Positions 1 to 9,213 of a stretch of DNA of 64,000 bases are shown here, in pieces. Made by a program: the position numbers and the translations under genes. This DNA is from Labedella populi (lineage in GTDB: Bacteria > Actinomycetota > Actinomycetes > Actinomycetales > Microbacteriaceae): NCBI RefSeq assembly GCF_004078655.1, contig NZ_RZNC01000001.1:310001-374000 (forward strand), read 5' to 3'. A model generated the notes under the pieces. That model was not told where the DNA came from. It saw only the letters and a list, made by a program, of their open reading frames with translations, and did not search any database. Numbering within the stretch: position 1 is the first letter of the stretch; each line of letters begins with the position of its first letter.

Positions 1-23
1 AGGACGAGCGGCGCTCGACGGGA

Positions 24-842
24 TCAGGTGACGTCGCGGCGCCAGGTCGTGAGCGCACCGATGACCGTGAGTACGGCTGCGATGCCGGCGAGCACGAGTG
101 CCCCCACCCACCAGTCGAGGGACTCCTGGCCCGGCGCCATGGCGCTGAAGACGCTCGCGCCGACGAGTGCATCGCTCGCCGCGCCGGGGAGGAAGCGCAC
201 GATGTCCCCGATCCAGTCGGCCAGGGCGCCGACCGACCGGAGGACGGGTTCGACGAATTGAGTGAACGCGATGACGATCACGATGACCGCGACCTGATTC
301 GTGACGACCGAGCCGAGCCCGATTCCGACGGCCGCCCACAGGGCCATCGCGAGGACGAGCCGAGCGAACAGCGCCCACGTGTCGCTCGAGCCGAGTTCCG
401 TGTCGATGTCGAACAGCGCGAGCGCCCCGGCACCGCCCCCGACCGAGGCGACGAGCCCGATGACACCGAAGAGCGCCCCGAAACCGAGCAGGACCACGAG
501 CTTCGCCGCGAGTACGAGTCCGCGCCTCGGGGTCGCGAGGAGCGTGGGCGTGAGTGTCTGGTGGCGGACCTCACCCGTCACGGCGAGGGCGCCGAGGAGT
601 ACGGGGAAGACGTAGCCGATCGAGCTCGCGAACGAGTAGAGCAGCGGTGCCAAGCCGGTGGTGGGGATCTCGCCCGTCGTCCCGCCGGGCAGGCTGCCGC
701 TCGAGCCGGCGCCGAAGAGTGCGCCGAGGCCGCCGGAGAGGACGAGGACATAGACGAACAGCACGAGCGCGAGGACCCACCACATCCGCGTGGTCGTGAT
801 CTTCGCGGTCTCGGCGCTGACGGTGCGCAGGAACGTGCTCAT
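24..842 (-). CDS. ABC-2 type transporter permease
   Basis: Membrane half of an ABC exporter or drug/lipid transporter; it would form the channel driven by the ATPase encoded just upstream. The 272-residue protein starts with a short cytoplasmic segment, then a first membrane helix at about residues 20-45, and five further hydrophobic stretches, the usual six-helix ABC-2 layout. A poorly hydrophobic loop (about 45-70) rich in Gly, Ser and Thr follows helix 1. The start ATG overlaps the stop of the ATPase gene by 4 bases (ATGA), so the two are translationally coupled. The substrate cannot be told from sequence. Family call is firm, substrate unknown. Confidence 0.88.
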   Translation of the reverse strand: MSTFLRTVSAETAKITTTRMWWVLALVLFVYVLVLSGGLGALFGAGSSGSLPGGTTGEIPTTGLAPLLYSFASSIGYVFPVLLGALAVTGEVRHQTLTPTLLATPRRGLVLAAKLVVLLGFGALFGVIGLVASVGGGAGALALFDIDTELGSSDTWALFARLVLAMALWAAVGIGLGSVVTNQVAVIVIVIAFTQFVEPVLRSVGALADWIGDIVRFLPGAASDALVGASVFSAMAPGQESLDWWVGALVLAGIAAVLTVIGALTTWRRDVT

Positions 843-1735
843 CGGTTCCCCTCCACGAGGTGCAGGAACGTGTCCTCGAGTCCGGACGACTGCCGTTGGA
901 GCGAGCTCAGCGGGATGCCGGCCTCGAAGGCGGTCCGGCCGACCTCCTCGGCCTCGACGCCGGCCACGATCAAGCCGGACCGGGCCCGTGTGACCGCGTA
1001 GCCGGCGGCCGCCAGCGCGTCGCCGAGCGCCGACCGGTCGGGGGCGTCGACCAGAACGCTCACGCTGTCACCGGCGGAGAGGCTCGCGAGAGTGCCGGAG
1101 TGGACGAGTTCGCCGCGGGCGATGATGACGACGTCGTCGACGCTCTGCTGCACTTCGCTGAGGAGGTGGGACGACACGAGCACCGTGCGTCCCTCCGACG
1201 CGAGCGCGCGCAACAGCGAGCGGATCCACTTGATGCCCTCGGGATCGAGCCCGTTGATCGGTTCGTCGAGGACGAGCACGCCGGGGTCGCCGAGCAGGGC
1301 GAAGGCGAGTCCCAGCCGCTGGCGCATCCCGAGCGAATAGCCGCCGACGCGGCGGTCGGCGAACTCCGCGAGTCCGACGAGCCCGAGCACCTCGTCGACG
1401 CGGGAGCGTGCGATCCCCGACGCCGTCGCGGCGACGCGGAGGTGGTTCCGAGCGGTGCGTCCCGGATGGAAGCTGGCAGCCTCGAGAGCGGCGCCGACGG
1501 TGCGCAGCGGCGAAACGAGCTCGGAGTAGGGGACGCCCCCGAAGGTCGCGCGTCCCTGGCTCGGACGCACGAGCCCGAGCAGCATCCGCAACGTCGTCGT
1601 CTTGCCAGCTCCGTTCGGGCCGAGGAAACCCGTCACCCTTCCAGGTTGCACCTGGAAACTCAGCGCGTTCACGGCTGCGACGGGTCCGAAGCGCTTCGTC
1701 ACTGCTTCGATGTCGATCGTCCGCACGTCCGTCAT
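839..1735 (-). CDS. ABC transporter ATP-binding protein
   Basis: ATPase subunit (298 residues) for the ABC-2 permease downstream. Walker A GPNGAGKT lies at residues 39-46, the signature SLGMRQ at about 134-139, Walker B VLVLDEP at 153-159 and the switch histidine at 190. An open frame continues about 116 codons upstream, but the start chosen here (ATG at 1735) is preceded by a perfect AGGAGG 7-8 bases away and gives the normal family length; the longer frame reads as low-complexity Pro/Arg sequence. The C-terminal 80 residues form the accessory region typical of exporters of the BcrA/YtrB/DrrA kind. Specificity unknown. Confidence 0.92.
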   Translation of the reverse strand: MTDVRTIDIEAVTKRFGPVAAVNALSFQVQPGRVTGFLGPNGAGKTTTLRMLLGLVRPSQGRATFGGVPYSELVSPLRTVGAALEAASFHPGRTARNHLRVAATASGIARSRVDEVLGLVGLAEFADRRVGGYSLGMRQRLGLAFALLGDPGVLVLDEPINGLDPEGIKWIRSLLRALASEGRTVLVSSHLLSEVQQSVDDVVIIARGELVHSGTLASLSAGDSVSVLVDAPDRSALGDALAAAGYAVTRARSGLIVAGVEAEEVGRTAFEAGIPLSSLQRQSSGLEDTFLHLVEGNR

Positions 1736-2061
1736 CGGCCGCCTCCTGAATCTCGGGCTCGTCGGGGGCCCGGAAGTCGTGGCCCCAGTCTGCCCGACAC
1801 GGGTTGCGAACGCCTCCTCCCGTTGGGGGAGACCGTGCGAGCCGGGGTGATCGCCGGAGGGGCCACCGCACACCGATCCGTCTGATGCGACACCCCGGCG
1901 CGGGTGTGTCACCTGTTCAGGGGTCGAGGGGGGTGGTTTCCCTTTTCTGGGCGGGTGAACGTGCCGTTCGCACCTCGGCCCGTCCGCGCGGGGGCGGGTT
2001 AGCTGGGACACGGCCGAGAGGGTAGGACTGTGTCTCGGCGCCGCTATCGGAGGGAATCGCT
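1736..2061. promoter_or_regulatory. divergent intergenic region with leader inverted repeat
   Basis: This 326-base gap separates the leftward ABC operon from the rightward surface-protein gene and must hold both promoters. The clearest structure is GCCGAGA at 2013-2019 matched by TCTCGGC at 2033-2039, just before the ribosome site (GGAGGG, 2049-2054) of the surface protein; in RNA it would form a 7-base-pair stem with a 13-base loop in the leader. A second small repeat, ACACCC...GGGTGT, lies near 1891-1908. No convincing -35/-10 pair could be chosen by eye. Confidence 0.4.
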
Positions 2062-5000
2062 GTGCCGGATCGCACACCATCACACACCGTCGACGGGAGG
2101 AGACGGCCGACCGTGCGTCGACCGTCCCGTTTCCTGTCGGCTCTACTCAGTACGGTGCTCGGGGTTGCGAGCCTCACGGCCGGACTCGCCGTCGCCGCCG
2201 CGCCGGCGAACGCCGTGCCGGGAACACCGGGGACGCCGCAGGCCAATTCGGTCGCGTTCGAGGAGGACTTCGAGTACGGCGTCGAAGCGACGCCCATCCT
2301 CCTCACCGATTACACGAGCGCGACCGGCCAGGAGTACACGGCCGACCCCGTATGGTTGACCAACTGCAACGGCCAGATCCGCAGCTTCGACATGCCGTCG
2401 ACGACTCTCGGGAACTGCGCGAGCGAAAACTACACGTCGAACCTCGGTCAGCTCGCGTATGCCCTCGGCGCGAACAACGGCGATGCCGACCCCGGCGCGA
2501 ATGGCGTCGTCGCGGCCTACACGGAAGGCGACCCCGGAGCGAATGCCGTCGAGTTCCAGACGGCGACAAACATTCCGCTCGCATCGGCTTCCGGACGGTT
2601 CCTGACCTTCAGCGTCGACACGGCGGCCGTCAACTGCCAGGTGTCCGCGCCGCAGTATCAGTTCGCCTTCCTCAACGAGGCTGGCACGGCGACCAACATC
2701 GGCGGCCAGATCAACGCCTGCAGCTCCTCCAACACCGTCGCCGTCCCGGCCTACGGGAACCTCCCCGCGCGGAGCGTCAACGTCGACACCTACACGTCGA
2801 ATGGTTCGGTGCTCTTCTCCGGCACGACACTCGGGCTCCGCATGACGAACGCCAACGGTTCGGGTGTCGGCAACGATGCGGCCTTCGACAACATCCGCGT
2901 CCTCGACGTGACCCCGCAGCTCGACAAGTCGTTCAGCCCGACGTCCATCCGCTTCGGTCAGACGAGCACGCTCACCTTCACAGTCACGAACACCGAGGAA
3001 CTCGCGGCGAAGAACGGCTGGTCGTTCACCGACGCGCTGCCCGAGGGTCTTTCCGTCGCCGATCCATCGAACGCGGCGACCACCTGCTCCGCAGGCGTCG
3101 TCACGGCTGCTCCCGGCGCCGACTCGGTCGCCGTGTCGGGCAACCTGGACGCCGGCCAGGCCTCCTGCACGGTGACCGTGACCGTTGCTCCCGACGGACC
3201 CGGCTCGTACACGAACGGTCCCGACAACGTCACGACCACGGGACTCAACCCTCCCGGCGAGTCGACGCTCAACGTCACCGACGCGGACATCCCGCTCGTG
3301 ACCTGCACCACCGACCCGGTGATCTTCAACACGGGCTACGACGCCACGACCGGCGGACAGACCCCGGACGGCGCTCTCGACCAGCGCTGGACGGTGGCCG
3401 GCGGAGTCGACGGACTCAACTACGTGCCCGGGGCACCCCCTGCAGGCCCATCACCGGCGGCCCTTCCCCCCGCCGGTACGACCTATTCGGCCGCTTTCGC
3501 AGGCAAGGGCAACGCCCTCTGGGATGACAGCCTCTCCGGCGAGTCCCAGTGGATCTCCGCGAATTATGTCGTGGGGCAGAACCAGTCCTCGGGGTACGGC
3601 ACGTGGTACTACCGGTATCAGTTCGAGCTCGACGCCGCCGTAGAGCCCACGTCGTTCGAGCTCCGGATGAACTGGATGGCCGACAACAGCGTCAACGGCG
3701 TATGGGTCAACGACGAGGCGCAGACCGGCGCGAACCTGCCGCAGAGCCCCGATGCGCCCTACGTCGGTGCTGGATTCTTCCGTGAGAACGCCGCATCGAC
3801 GACCCTCGACGGCCCGTGGCAGACGGGCCTGAACACGATCCTGGTCGAGGTCAAGAGCGCGTCTCCCGCTCAGGGCTTCAACGCCGAGGTCGAGTCCGTG
3901 GCGCTGTGCCCCGACCCCTCGTACACGGTCGCCAAGACCTCGTCCGTCGAGACGACGACGGAAGGCGGCACGGTCGCCTATTCCATCGCCGTGACGAACA
4001 CGGGCAACGTGCCGTACACGGCCGACGAGCCGGCGTCGTTCTCGGACGACCTCTCGGGCGTGCTCGACGACGCCGCCTACAACGGGGACGCCTCGAACGG
4101 CGCGACGCTTTCGGGAGAGACGCTCACGTGGTCGGGCCCGCTCGCCCTCGGCGAGACGGTCACCATCACCTATTCGGTGACGGTCGACGACCCCGTCACG
4201 GGGGATTACATCCTCGAGAACGCGGTGCTCCCCACGGGTCCTGGTGGCGTCTGTTCACCCGAGGACGGGTGCACGACGACGACGGAGGTCGCGTCGTACA
4301 CCACGACGAAGACGGCGTCCTCCGCGACGGCGAATCCCGGTGACACGATCACCTACACGGTCACCGTCACGAACACGGGTGCTGCCGCCTACACGGCGGA
4401 GGCTCCCGCCGCATTCGACGACGACCTCTCGGCCGTGCTCGACGATGCGACGTACAACGGTGATGCGACGAACGGCGCCGTCGTCGACGGGGCCACGCTG
4501 ACCTGGTCCGGCGCGCTCGCGGTGGACGAGGCGATAACGATCGTGTATTCCGTGACCGTCGCAGCCCCGGGAACCGGTGACGGCGTTCTCACGAACGCGG
4601 TCGTTCCGACAGGACCCGGCGGCGAGTGCGTCGGCGAGTGCACGACGACGACGGGCCTGCAGTCCTACTCCGTCGCCAAGTCGTCGTCGACGGCGACGGC
4701 CAACCCGGGTGACGTCGTGACCTACACCGTCACGGTGACGAACACGGGCCAGGCTGCCTACACCGAGGACGAGCCCGCCTCGTTCTCGGACGACCTGACG
4801 GCCGTGCTCGACGACACGACGTACAACGACGACGCGTCGAACGGTGCGACGGTGTCCGGTGTGACGCTGACCTGGTCGGGTCTGCTCGCGGTGGGCGACG
4901 TCGTCACGATCACTTACTCGGTGACGGTCGACTCGCCCGTCAACGGCGACAACGACCTGCGTAACGTCGTCGTCCCGACGGGCCCCGGCGGCGATTGCGA

Positions 5001-6297
5001 GACCGAGGGCGGTTGCGAGACGAGCACCCTCGTCCAGTCGTACACGGCGACGAAGACCGCCGACACCGACGAGGTCGTCCTCGGCGGCACCGTGACCTAC
5101 ACGGTCGTGCTCGAGAACACCGGCGAGGTCGCCTACACGGACGCCGAGCCGGCGACCTTCACGGACGACCTGACCGCGATCCTCGACGACGCGACGTACA
5201 ACGACGACGCGTCGAACGGTGCGACGTACGCCGCCCCGACGATCGCGTGGTCCGGCCCGCTCGCCATCGGCGAGACGGTGACGATCACGTACTCGGTGAT
5301 GGTCAACGACCCGGCGACGGGTGACGGCGTCATGCCGAACGCGGTCGTCACGGGCGTCGGCGGCAACTGCGAGCCCGGCTCCAACGACCCGGCGTGCCTC
5401 GTGGAGATCCCCGCGAAGTCGTTCACGGTGGCGAAGTCGGCCTCCGATGCGACGGCGACGCCGGGCGGCACCCTCACCTACACGGTGACGGTGACCAACA
5501 CCGGCAAGGCCGCGTACACCGCTGAAGACCCCGCATCGTTCTCGGACGACCTCTCGGGAGTGCTCGACGATGCCGCGTACAACGACGACGCGTCGAACGG
5601 CGCGGTCGTGTCGGGTGATGAACTCACCTGGTCCGGTCCGCTCGCCGTCGGCGAGGCGATCGAGATCACCTATTCGGTGACGGTCGACGACCCCGTCGAT
5701 GGTGACGAGTCGCTCGCCAACTTCGTGCGCCCGACGTCTCCCGGCGGCGCGTGCGCGACGGAGGACAGCTGCTCCACCACGACGCCGGTTCGCTCCTTCG
5801 AGGTCGTCAAGACCGTCGACGCCACGTCGATCGAGCCGGGTGCGACGGTGACGTACACGATCACGGTCACGAACACCGGAACGGCGGATTACACCGACGC
5901 CGAACCGGCGTCCTTCACGGACGACATGTCTGATGTGCTCGACGACGCGGCCTACAACGACGACGCGACGAATGGTGCGACCTACGCCGCGCCCGTGCTG
6001 TCGTGGTCGGGCGCCCTCGGGGCCGGTGAGGACGCGGTCGTGACCTACTCGGTCACGGTCAACGCCTCGGCCACGGGTGACGGAACGCTCACGAACGCCG
6101 TCGTGACGCCGCTCGGCGGGAACTGCGTCGCCGGATCGGACGACGCGGACTGCGCGGTGTCCTCGACCGTCGTGCAGCCTCCGCTCGCCGTCACGGGCGC
6201 GGGTCTCGACCTCGTGCTCGCCGCCCTCGCCGCAGCCCTCACCATCGCCATGGGCCTCGGGATCGTGATGGCACGTCGCCGCTCGACCGTCGAGTGA
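2062..6297 (+). CDS. large repeat-containing cell-wall-anchored surface protein
   Basis: A 1411-residue secreted protein. It has a signal peptide (twin-Arg-rich start, hydrophobic core about 24-45, cleavage predicted after ANA at 49-51), an N-terminal region of about 570 residues with paired cysteines, then six tandem repeats of about 125 residues (from residues 620, 745, 868, 993, 1120 and 1245). Each repeat begins SY/SF..K and contains VTYTVTVTNTG-like and DDLS.VLDDA blocks, as in DUF11/DUF7927-type Ig-like surface repeats. The C terminus has LAVTG (1375-1379), a membrane helix and RRR, i.e. a class E sortase (LAxTG) sorting signal. GTG start with GGAGGG 7 bases upstream. Probably a stalk-like adhesin or wall protein; ligand unknown. 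Monocistronic, ended by a strong terminator. Confidence 0.88.
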   Translation: MPDRTPSHTVDGRRRPTVRRPSRFLSALLSTVLGVASLTAGLAVAAAPANAVPGTPGTPQANSVAFEEDFEYGVEATPILLTDYTSATGQEYTADPVWLTNCNGQIRSFDMPSTTLGNCASENYTSNLGQLAYALGANNGDADPGANGVVAAYTEGDPGANAVEFQTATNIPLASASGRFLTFSVDTAAVNCQVSAPQYQFAFLNEAGTATNIGGQINACSSSNTVAVPAYGNLPARSVNVDTYTSNGSVLFSGTTLGLRMTNANGSGVGNDAAFDNIRVLDVTPQLDKSFSPTSIRFGQTSTLTFTVTNTEELAAKNGWSFTDALPEGLSVADPSNAATTCSAGVVTAAPGADSVAVSGNLDAGQASCTVTVTVAPDGPGSYTNGPDNVTTTGLNPPGESTLNVTDADIPLVTCTTDPVIFNTGYDATTGGQTPDGALDQRWTVAGGVDGLNYVPGAPPAGPSPAALPPAGTTYSAAFAGKGNALWDDSLSGESQWISANYVVGQNQSSGYGTWYYRYQFELDAAVEPTSFELRMNWMADNSVNGVWVNDEAQTGANLPQSPDAPYVGAGFFRENAASTTLDGPWQTGLNTILVEVKSASPAQGFNAEVESVALCPDPSYTVAKTSSVETTTEGGTVAYSIAVTNTGNVPYTADEPASFSDDLSGVLDDAAYNGDASNGATLSGETLTWSGPLALGETVTITYSVTVDDPVTGDYILENAVLPTGPGGVCSPEDGCTTTTEVASYTTTKTASSATANPGDTITYTVTVTNTGAAAYTAEAPAAFDDDLSAVLDDATYNGDATNGAVVDGATLTWSGALAVDEAITIVYSVTVAAPGTGDGVLTNAVVPTGPGGECVGECTTTTGLQSYSVAKSSSTATANPGDVVTYTVTVTNTGQAAYTEDEPASFSDDLTAVLDDTTYNDDASNGATVSGVTLTWSGLLAVGDVVTITYSVTVDSPVNGDNDLRNVVVPTGPGGDCETEGGCETSTLVQSYTATKTADTDEVVLGGTVTYTVVLENTGEVAYTDAEPATFTDDLTAILDDATYNDDASNGATYAAPTIAWSGPLAIGETVTITYSVMVNDPATGDGVMPNAVVTGVGGNCEPGSNDPACLVEIPAKSFTVAKSASDATATPGGTLTYTVTVTNTGKAAYTAEDPASFSDDLSGVLDDAAYNDDASNGAVVSGDELTWSGPLAVGEAIEITYSVTVDDPVDGDESLANFVRPTSPGGACATEDSCSTTTPVRSFEVVKTVDATSIEPGATVTYTITVTNTGTADYTDAEPASFTDDMSDVLDDAAYNDDATNGATYAAPVLSWSGALGAGEDAVVTYSVTVNASATGDGTLTNAVVTPLGGNCVAGSDDADCAVSSTVVQPPLAVTGAGLDLVLAALAAALTIAMGLGIVMARRRSTVE
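3919..6177 (+). repeat. six tandem ~375-bp repeats inside the surface-protein gene
   Basis: The repeats begin at 3919, 4294, 4663, 5038, 5419 and 5794 and each encodes about 123-127 residues. Each carries two cysteines near its C-terminal end (for example ..GGVC..DGC..), which suggests one disulfide per repeat. Copies differ by many silent and conservative changes, so this is an established array and not a recent duplication, but it could still recombine and vary in copy number between strains. Confidence 0.85.
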
Positions 6298-6300
6298 CAG

Positions 6301-6333
6301 GAGGGGCCCGATCGTACAGCGGTCGGGCCCCTC
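6301..6333 (+). terminator. terminator hairpin 1 after the surface-protein gene
   Basis: GAGGGGCCCGA (6301-6311) pairs perfectly with TCGGGCCCCTC (6323-6333), an 11-base-pair GC-rich stem starting 3 bases after the stop codon. There is no T-run, as is common in GC-rich actinobacteria. Confidence 0.85.
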
Positions 6334-6340
6334 GGCCAGG

Positions 6341-6374
6341 GAAGCCCGCCATCGCATCCGCGGTGGCGGGCTTC
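6341..6374 (+). terminator. terminator hairpin 2, tandem with the first
   Basis: GAAGCCCGCCA (6341-6351) pairs perfectly with TGGCGGGCTTC (6364-6374). It lies 7 bases after hairpin 1, giving a double terminator. The remaining bases to 6596 hold no gene that I can support; TAAACT at 6550-6555 is a possible -10 for the following LuxR gene. Confidence 0.75.
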
Positions 6375-6596
6375 TCGTTGTGCCATGACGTCGACCGCAA
6401 CACGCGCGATGGCGCGCTGTCCGTCGATCGGTGCAGCTGCGGATCTCGTCCTGCTGTCAACACCGATCACCCCGATTGAGCACGCAATATGGCTAATTGC
6501 CCCCCGATCGAGGCACGCCGCCCTCCACGCTCTCGTGGTCCGGGGTACCTAAACTGGGCGGAGTGAGTGTGACCACTACGAGGGGTAGCGTGCGCA

Positions 6597-8141
6597 GTGC
6601 CAGTCGAGAGCGATGCCGGAGATCGAGATATCGCCGAACCCGGCGAACTCACTCGTCGAATCCGAGAGACGGCATCGACCGAGGGATGGCCCAAAGCGAG
6701 ACAGCTGATCGGTCGGCACTGGGACCACCTCCTGGTCGCCGCTCCCCGTGAGCTGCTCGATGCGGTTCATTCCCTTCCCGCGTCATCGCTGGTCGAGGAG
6801 CCCGGACTCGTCGTCGCGGCCACCTATCTGCAGCGGGTCTTGATCGACGGGGACCCGAGCCGGTTCTCCCACGACATCCGGACGGATGAACTCGCCACAT
6901 CGCCCGGCACGCCCCTGGCCCAGCGACTCATCCTCCTGACGGGCCAGATCGCGACCGCCGTCGGTGCGGGGGACGCCGAGCGCGCGCTGACGGTCGTGGA
7001 AGCGGCTCGCGCCGAACTGGCGAGCGCGACTCCGGAGGACGAGGCGCACATGCGGCCGACTCTTCCTCACCTGCGGTTGCAGTGGGCGCGAGCGATGGAC
7101 GTCTCCGACCGGATGGGCGCCGCCGACGAATACGAGCGGGCGTACGAACTCGCACAGCTCACGGATCAAAGCCATCTCGCGCGCCGTGCCGCGGCCCATC
7201 TCGCGTGGTTGCAGACCAGCCAGGGTCACCTCGATGTGGGCGAGTCGTGGATCGGACGGGCCGGTGCGCTCGAGTCCAACCCGCGGTACGACGCGCCTCT
7301 GTACCTCGCGCGTGCTCTCCTGTGCATCGACCGCAACGAGTTCGAGAGCGCCGCCGTGGAGTTCGCACGGCTGTCCGTGCTGCCGGTCGGCGAGTACTGG
7401 GCGGCGTCGCTCTGGGTCTCGTCGATGCGCGTGCGATCGGCCGTCGAGGCCGTCCCCCTTCACGCCGAACTGGCCCGCCAGCTCGATCGGCACTCGGAGG
7501 CGGAGAGGGAGGCGCCGGCCAACCGCCGGTATCTGCGCGCCGCGAGGCTGCGATTGTCGCTCTTCCGCCCCTCAGTCCATCGCGCGTCCCCGTCCGATCC
7601 CTCGACGAGCCTCGACCACCTGGTGATCGCGACCGAGGCACTGCACCGAGGGGCCTACCGGACGTCCGCCGTCCATGGCGCCCAGGCGGTGGACCGCTCA
7701 CACACCCCCCGTGGTCTCGCGAGTGCCCTCCTCGTGCGGGCCGCGGCGCTCAGCAGCCTCAAGCAGACGTCGCACGCCGTCGACGTCGGGCTCCAGGCGC
7801 AAGCGCTCATCGATTCAGGACGTCTCTACTCCCCGTACCGATTGCTCCCCGCGGGTTCGATCGAACGGCTCGCCGACCAGATGCCGGCGGAGGTCGGTGC
7901 ACGTCTGCTCACCCTCGCGTACGGTCAGCGGGCGCCCGAGATAGGCTCCCTCACCTCCCGGCAGGCGGAGATCCTCCGAGCTCTCACGGATGACCGGCCA
8001 CTCGCCGAGGTCGCCGCGAGCCTGTACATCAGCGTCAACACCCTCAAGAGTGCGCTCAAGAAGATCTACGGCATCCTCGGCGTCAACTCCCGTCAGCAGG
8101 CCGCCGACATCGCGAGGCGATCTGGTCTCGGGCGACCGTGA
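6597..8141 (+). CDS. LuxR-family transcriptional regulator with TPR-like sensor region
   Basis: A 514-residue protein with a typical LuxR/FixJ helix-turn-helix at its C terminus (about 452-510: LTSRQAEIL, EVAASLYIS, NTLKSALKKIYGILG). The remaining 440 residues are Ala/Leu-rich helical repeats like the tetratricopeptide sensor part of MalT/LAL proteins, but I see no Walker A ATP-binding loop, so it is a short LAL-like relative lacking the NTPase. The GTG start at 6597 has AGGGG at 6581-6585, somewhat distant. It faces away from the surface-protein terminator and is probably transcribed alone. Target and signal unknown; regulation of the neighbouring surface protein is only a guess. Confidence 0.8.
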   Translation: MPVESDAGDRDIAEPGELTRRIRETASTEGWPKARQLIGRHWDHLLVAAPRELLDAVHSLPASSLVEEPGLVVAATYLQRVLIDGDPSRFSHDIRTDELATSPGTPLAQRLILLTGQIATAVGAGDAERALTVVEAARAELASATPEDEAHMRPTLPHLRLQWARAMDVSDRMGAADEYERAYELAQLTDQSHLARRAAAHLAWLQTSQGHLDVGESWIGRAGALESNPRYDAPLYLARALLCIDRNEFESAAVEFARLSVLPVGEYWAASLWVSSMRVRSAVEAVPLHAELARQLDRHSEAEREAPANRRYLRAARLRLSLFRPSVHRASPSDPSTSLDHLVIATEALHRGAYRTSAVHGAQAVDRSHTPRGLASALLVRAAALSSLKQTSHAVDVGLQAQALIDSGRLYSPYRLLPAGSIERLADQMPAEVGARLLTLAYGQRAPEIGSLTSRQAEILRALTDDRPLAEVAASLYISVNTLKSALKKIYGILGVNSRQQAADIARRSGLGRP

Positions 8142-8288
8142 ACTGACGTCGGTCGTCTCCCCTCCTGATGCCCGCGCCCCCGGAACCACCCGCGGCGGCT
8201 CCCCGAACCACCCCGCCGCCGGCCCACAGCACGAGCCGAGTCGAGCAGACTGGGGTGCGGCCGGTGCGTCGGCCGTCGCCGTTCCGAA

Positions 8289-9179
8289 TCAGGCCACCGC
8301 GTGGGCGTCGCAGGTGACCCGGTCGTGGCGTCCACAGACGACGAGTTGTTCCCGACACGAGAGATCGTCGCAATTGCGCATGTCCTTCGTCGCTGCTTCG
8401 CACACGACGCAGCGGCCGATGACGGCGGTGTGGTCGCTGAAGTCGACGGACATGCGCTTGTCGAAGACGTAGAGGGAGCCGTTCCAGAGGCCATCGTCGC
8501 CGAAGCGCTCGCCGTACCGGACGATGCCGCCGTCGAGTTGGTAGACCTCGGAGAAACCGCGCGCGACCATGAGGCTCGAGAGGACCTCGCAGCGGACCCC
8601 GCCAGTGCAGTACGTCACGACGGGTTTGTCCTTCAGGTGGTCGTAGGCGCCCGAATCGAGGACGTCGACGAAGTCGCGCGTCGTCGCGACATCGGGCACG
8701 ACGGCTCCGGCGAAGCGACCGATCTCGGCCTCGAACGCGTTGCGGCCGTCGAAGAGAACGAGGTCGTCGCGCTCCGCCGCGAGGGCGTTCAGCTCTTCCG
8801 GGCTGAGGCGCTTTCCGCCGTCGACGACCCCCTCTGCCGTGACGCGCAATTCGTCCGGAGCTCCGAAGGAGACGATCTCCTCCCGCACCTTGACGCTGAG
8901 CTTCGGGAAGTCGGTGCTCAAGCCGTTCTCGTCGAGGCCCGTGCCCTCCGACCACTTGACGTCGAGGTCTCGGAAGGGCGCGTACTCCTTGGTGCGGCGG
9001 AGGTAGCGCTTCACGCCGTCGAGGTCGCCACCGACGGTGCCGTTGATGCCGTCGGTGGAGAGGAGGATTCGGCCGCGGAGCCCATTGGCCTCGCAGAGCT
9101 CCCGCTGCCAGAGCCGGATCGCTTCGGGATCGGCGAGCGGTGTGAACGCGTAGAACAGCAGGATCTTGGGAACGGCCAC
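8289..9179 (-). CDS. trhO: tRNA uridine(34) hydroxylase TrhO (rhodanese family)
   Basis: TrhO/YceA makes 5-hydroxyuridine at the wobble position of tRNAs, an oxygen-dependent reaction in the cytosol. The 296-residue length fits. The N-terminal acylphosphatase-like domain (about 1-100, with [11 protein letters not shown] at 41-51) is followed by a rhodanese domain whose active-site loop is CTGGVRCE with the catalytic Cys at 191. A C-terminal Cys-rich tail (CVVC and CDDLSC) follows, as in the family. It reads leftward, 34 bases after a flavoprotein gene, so co-transcription is possible. Confidence 0.93.
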   Translation of the reverse strand: MAVPKILLFYAFTPLADPEAIRLWQRELCEANGLRGRILLSTDGINGTVGGDLDGVKRYLRRTKEYAPFRDLDVKWSEGTGLDENGLSTDFPKLSVKVREEIVSFGAPDELRVTAEGVVDGGKRLSPEELNALAAERDDLVLFDGRNAFEAEIGRFAGAVVPDVATTRDFVDVLDSGAYDHLKDKPVVTYCTGGVRCEVLSSLMVARGFSEVYQLDGGIVRYGERFGDDGLWNGSLYVFDKRMSVDFSDHTAVIGRCVVCEAATKDMRNCDDLSCREQLVVCGRHDRVTCDAHAVA

Positions 9180-9213
9180 GTCTCAGTCTACGTTTCGGAC
9201 CGAGCCGCCGGAC

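Noticed and set aside
839-1735. The first ABC ATPase as the missing CcmA
   Set aside because: It is coupled to an ABC-2 permease unlike CcmB, lies 20 kb away and is the length (298 residues) of BcrA/DrrA-type ATPases, longer than CcmA.
839-2083. A 116-residue N-terminal extension of the ABC ATPase
   Set aside because: The downstream ATG has a perfect AGGAGG and gives standard length; the extension is Pro/Arg-rich and crosses the promoter region of the divergent gene.
3919-6177. Regular repeats as a CRISPR array or tandem satellite
   Set aside because: Units are about 375 bases, in frame and encode protein repeats; no short direct repeats with unique spacers.
4255-6357. A 700-codon open frame antisense to the surface-protein repeats
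   Set aside because: It mirrors the repetitive, GC-rich sense gene; its translation is low-complexity Arg/Val/Asp sequence with no motif, and the sense frame has signal peptide, repeats and anchor.
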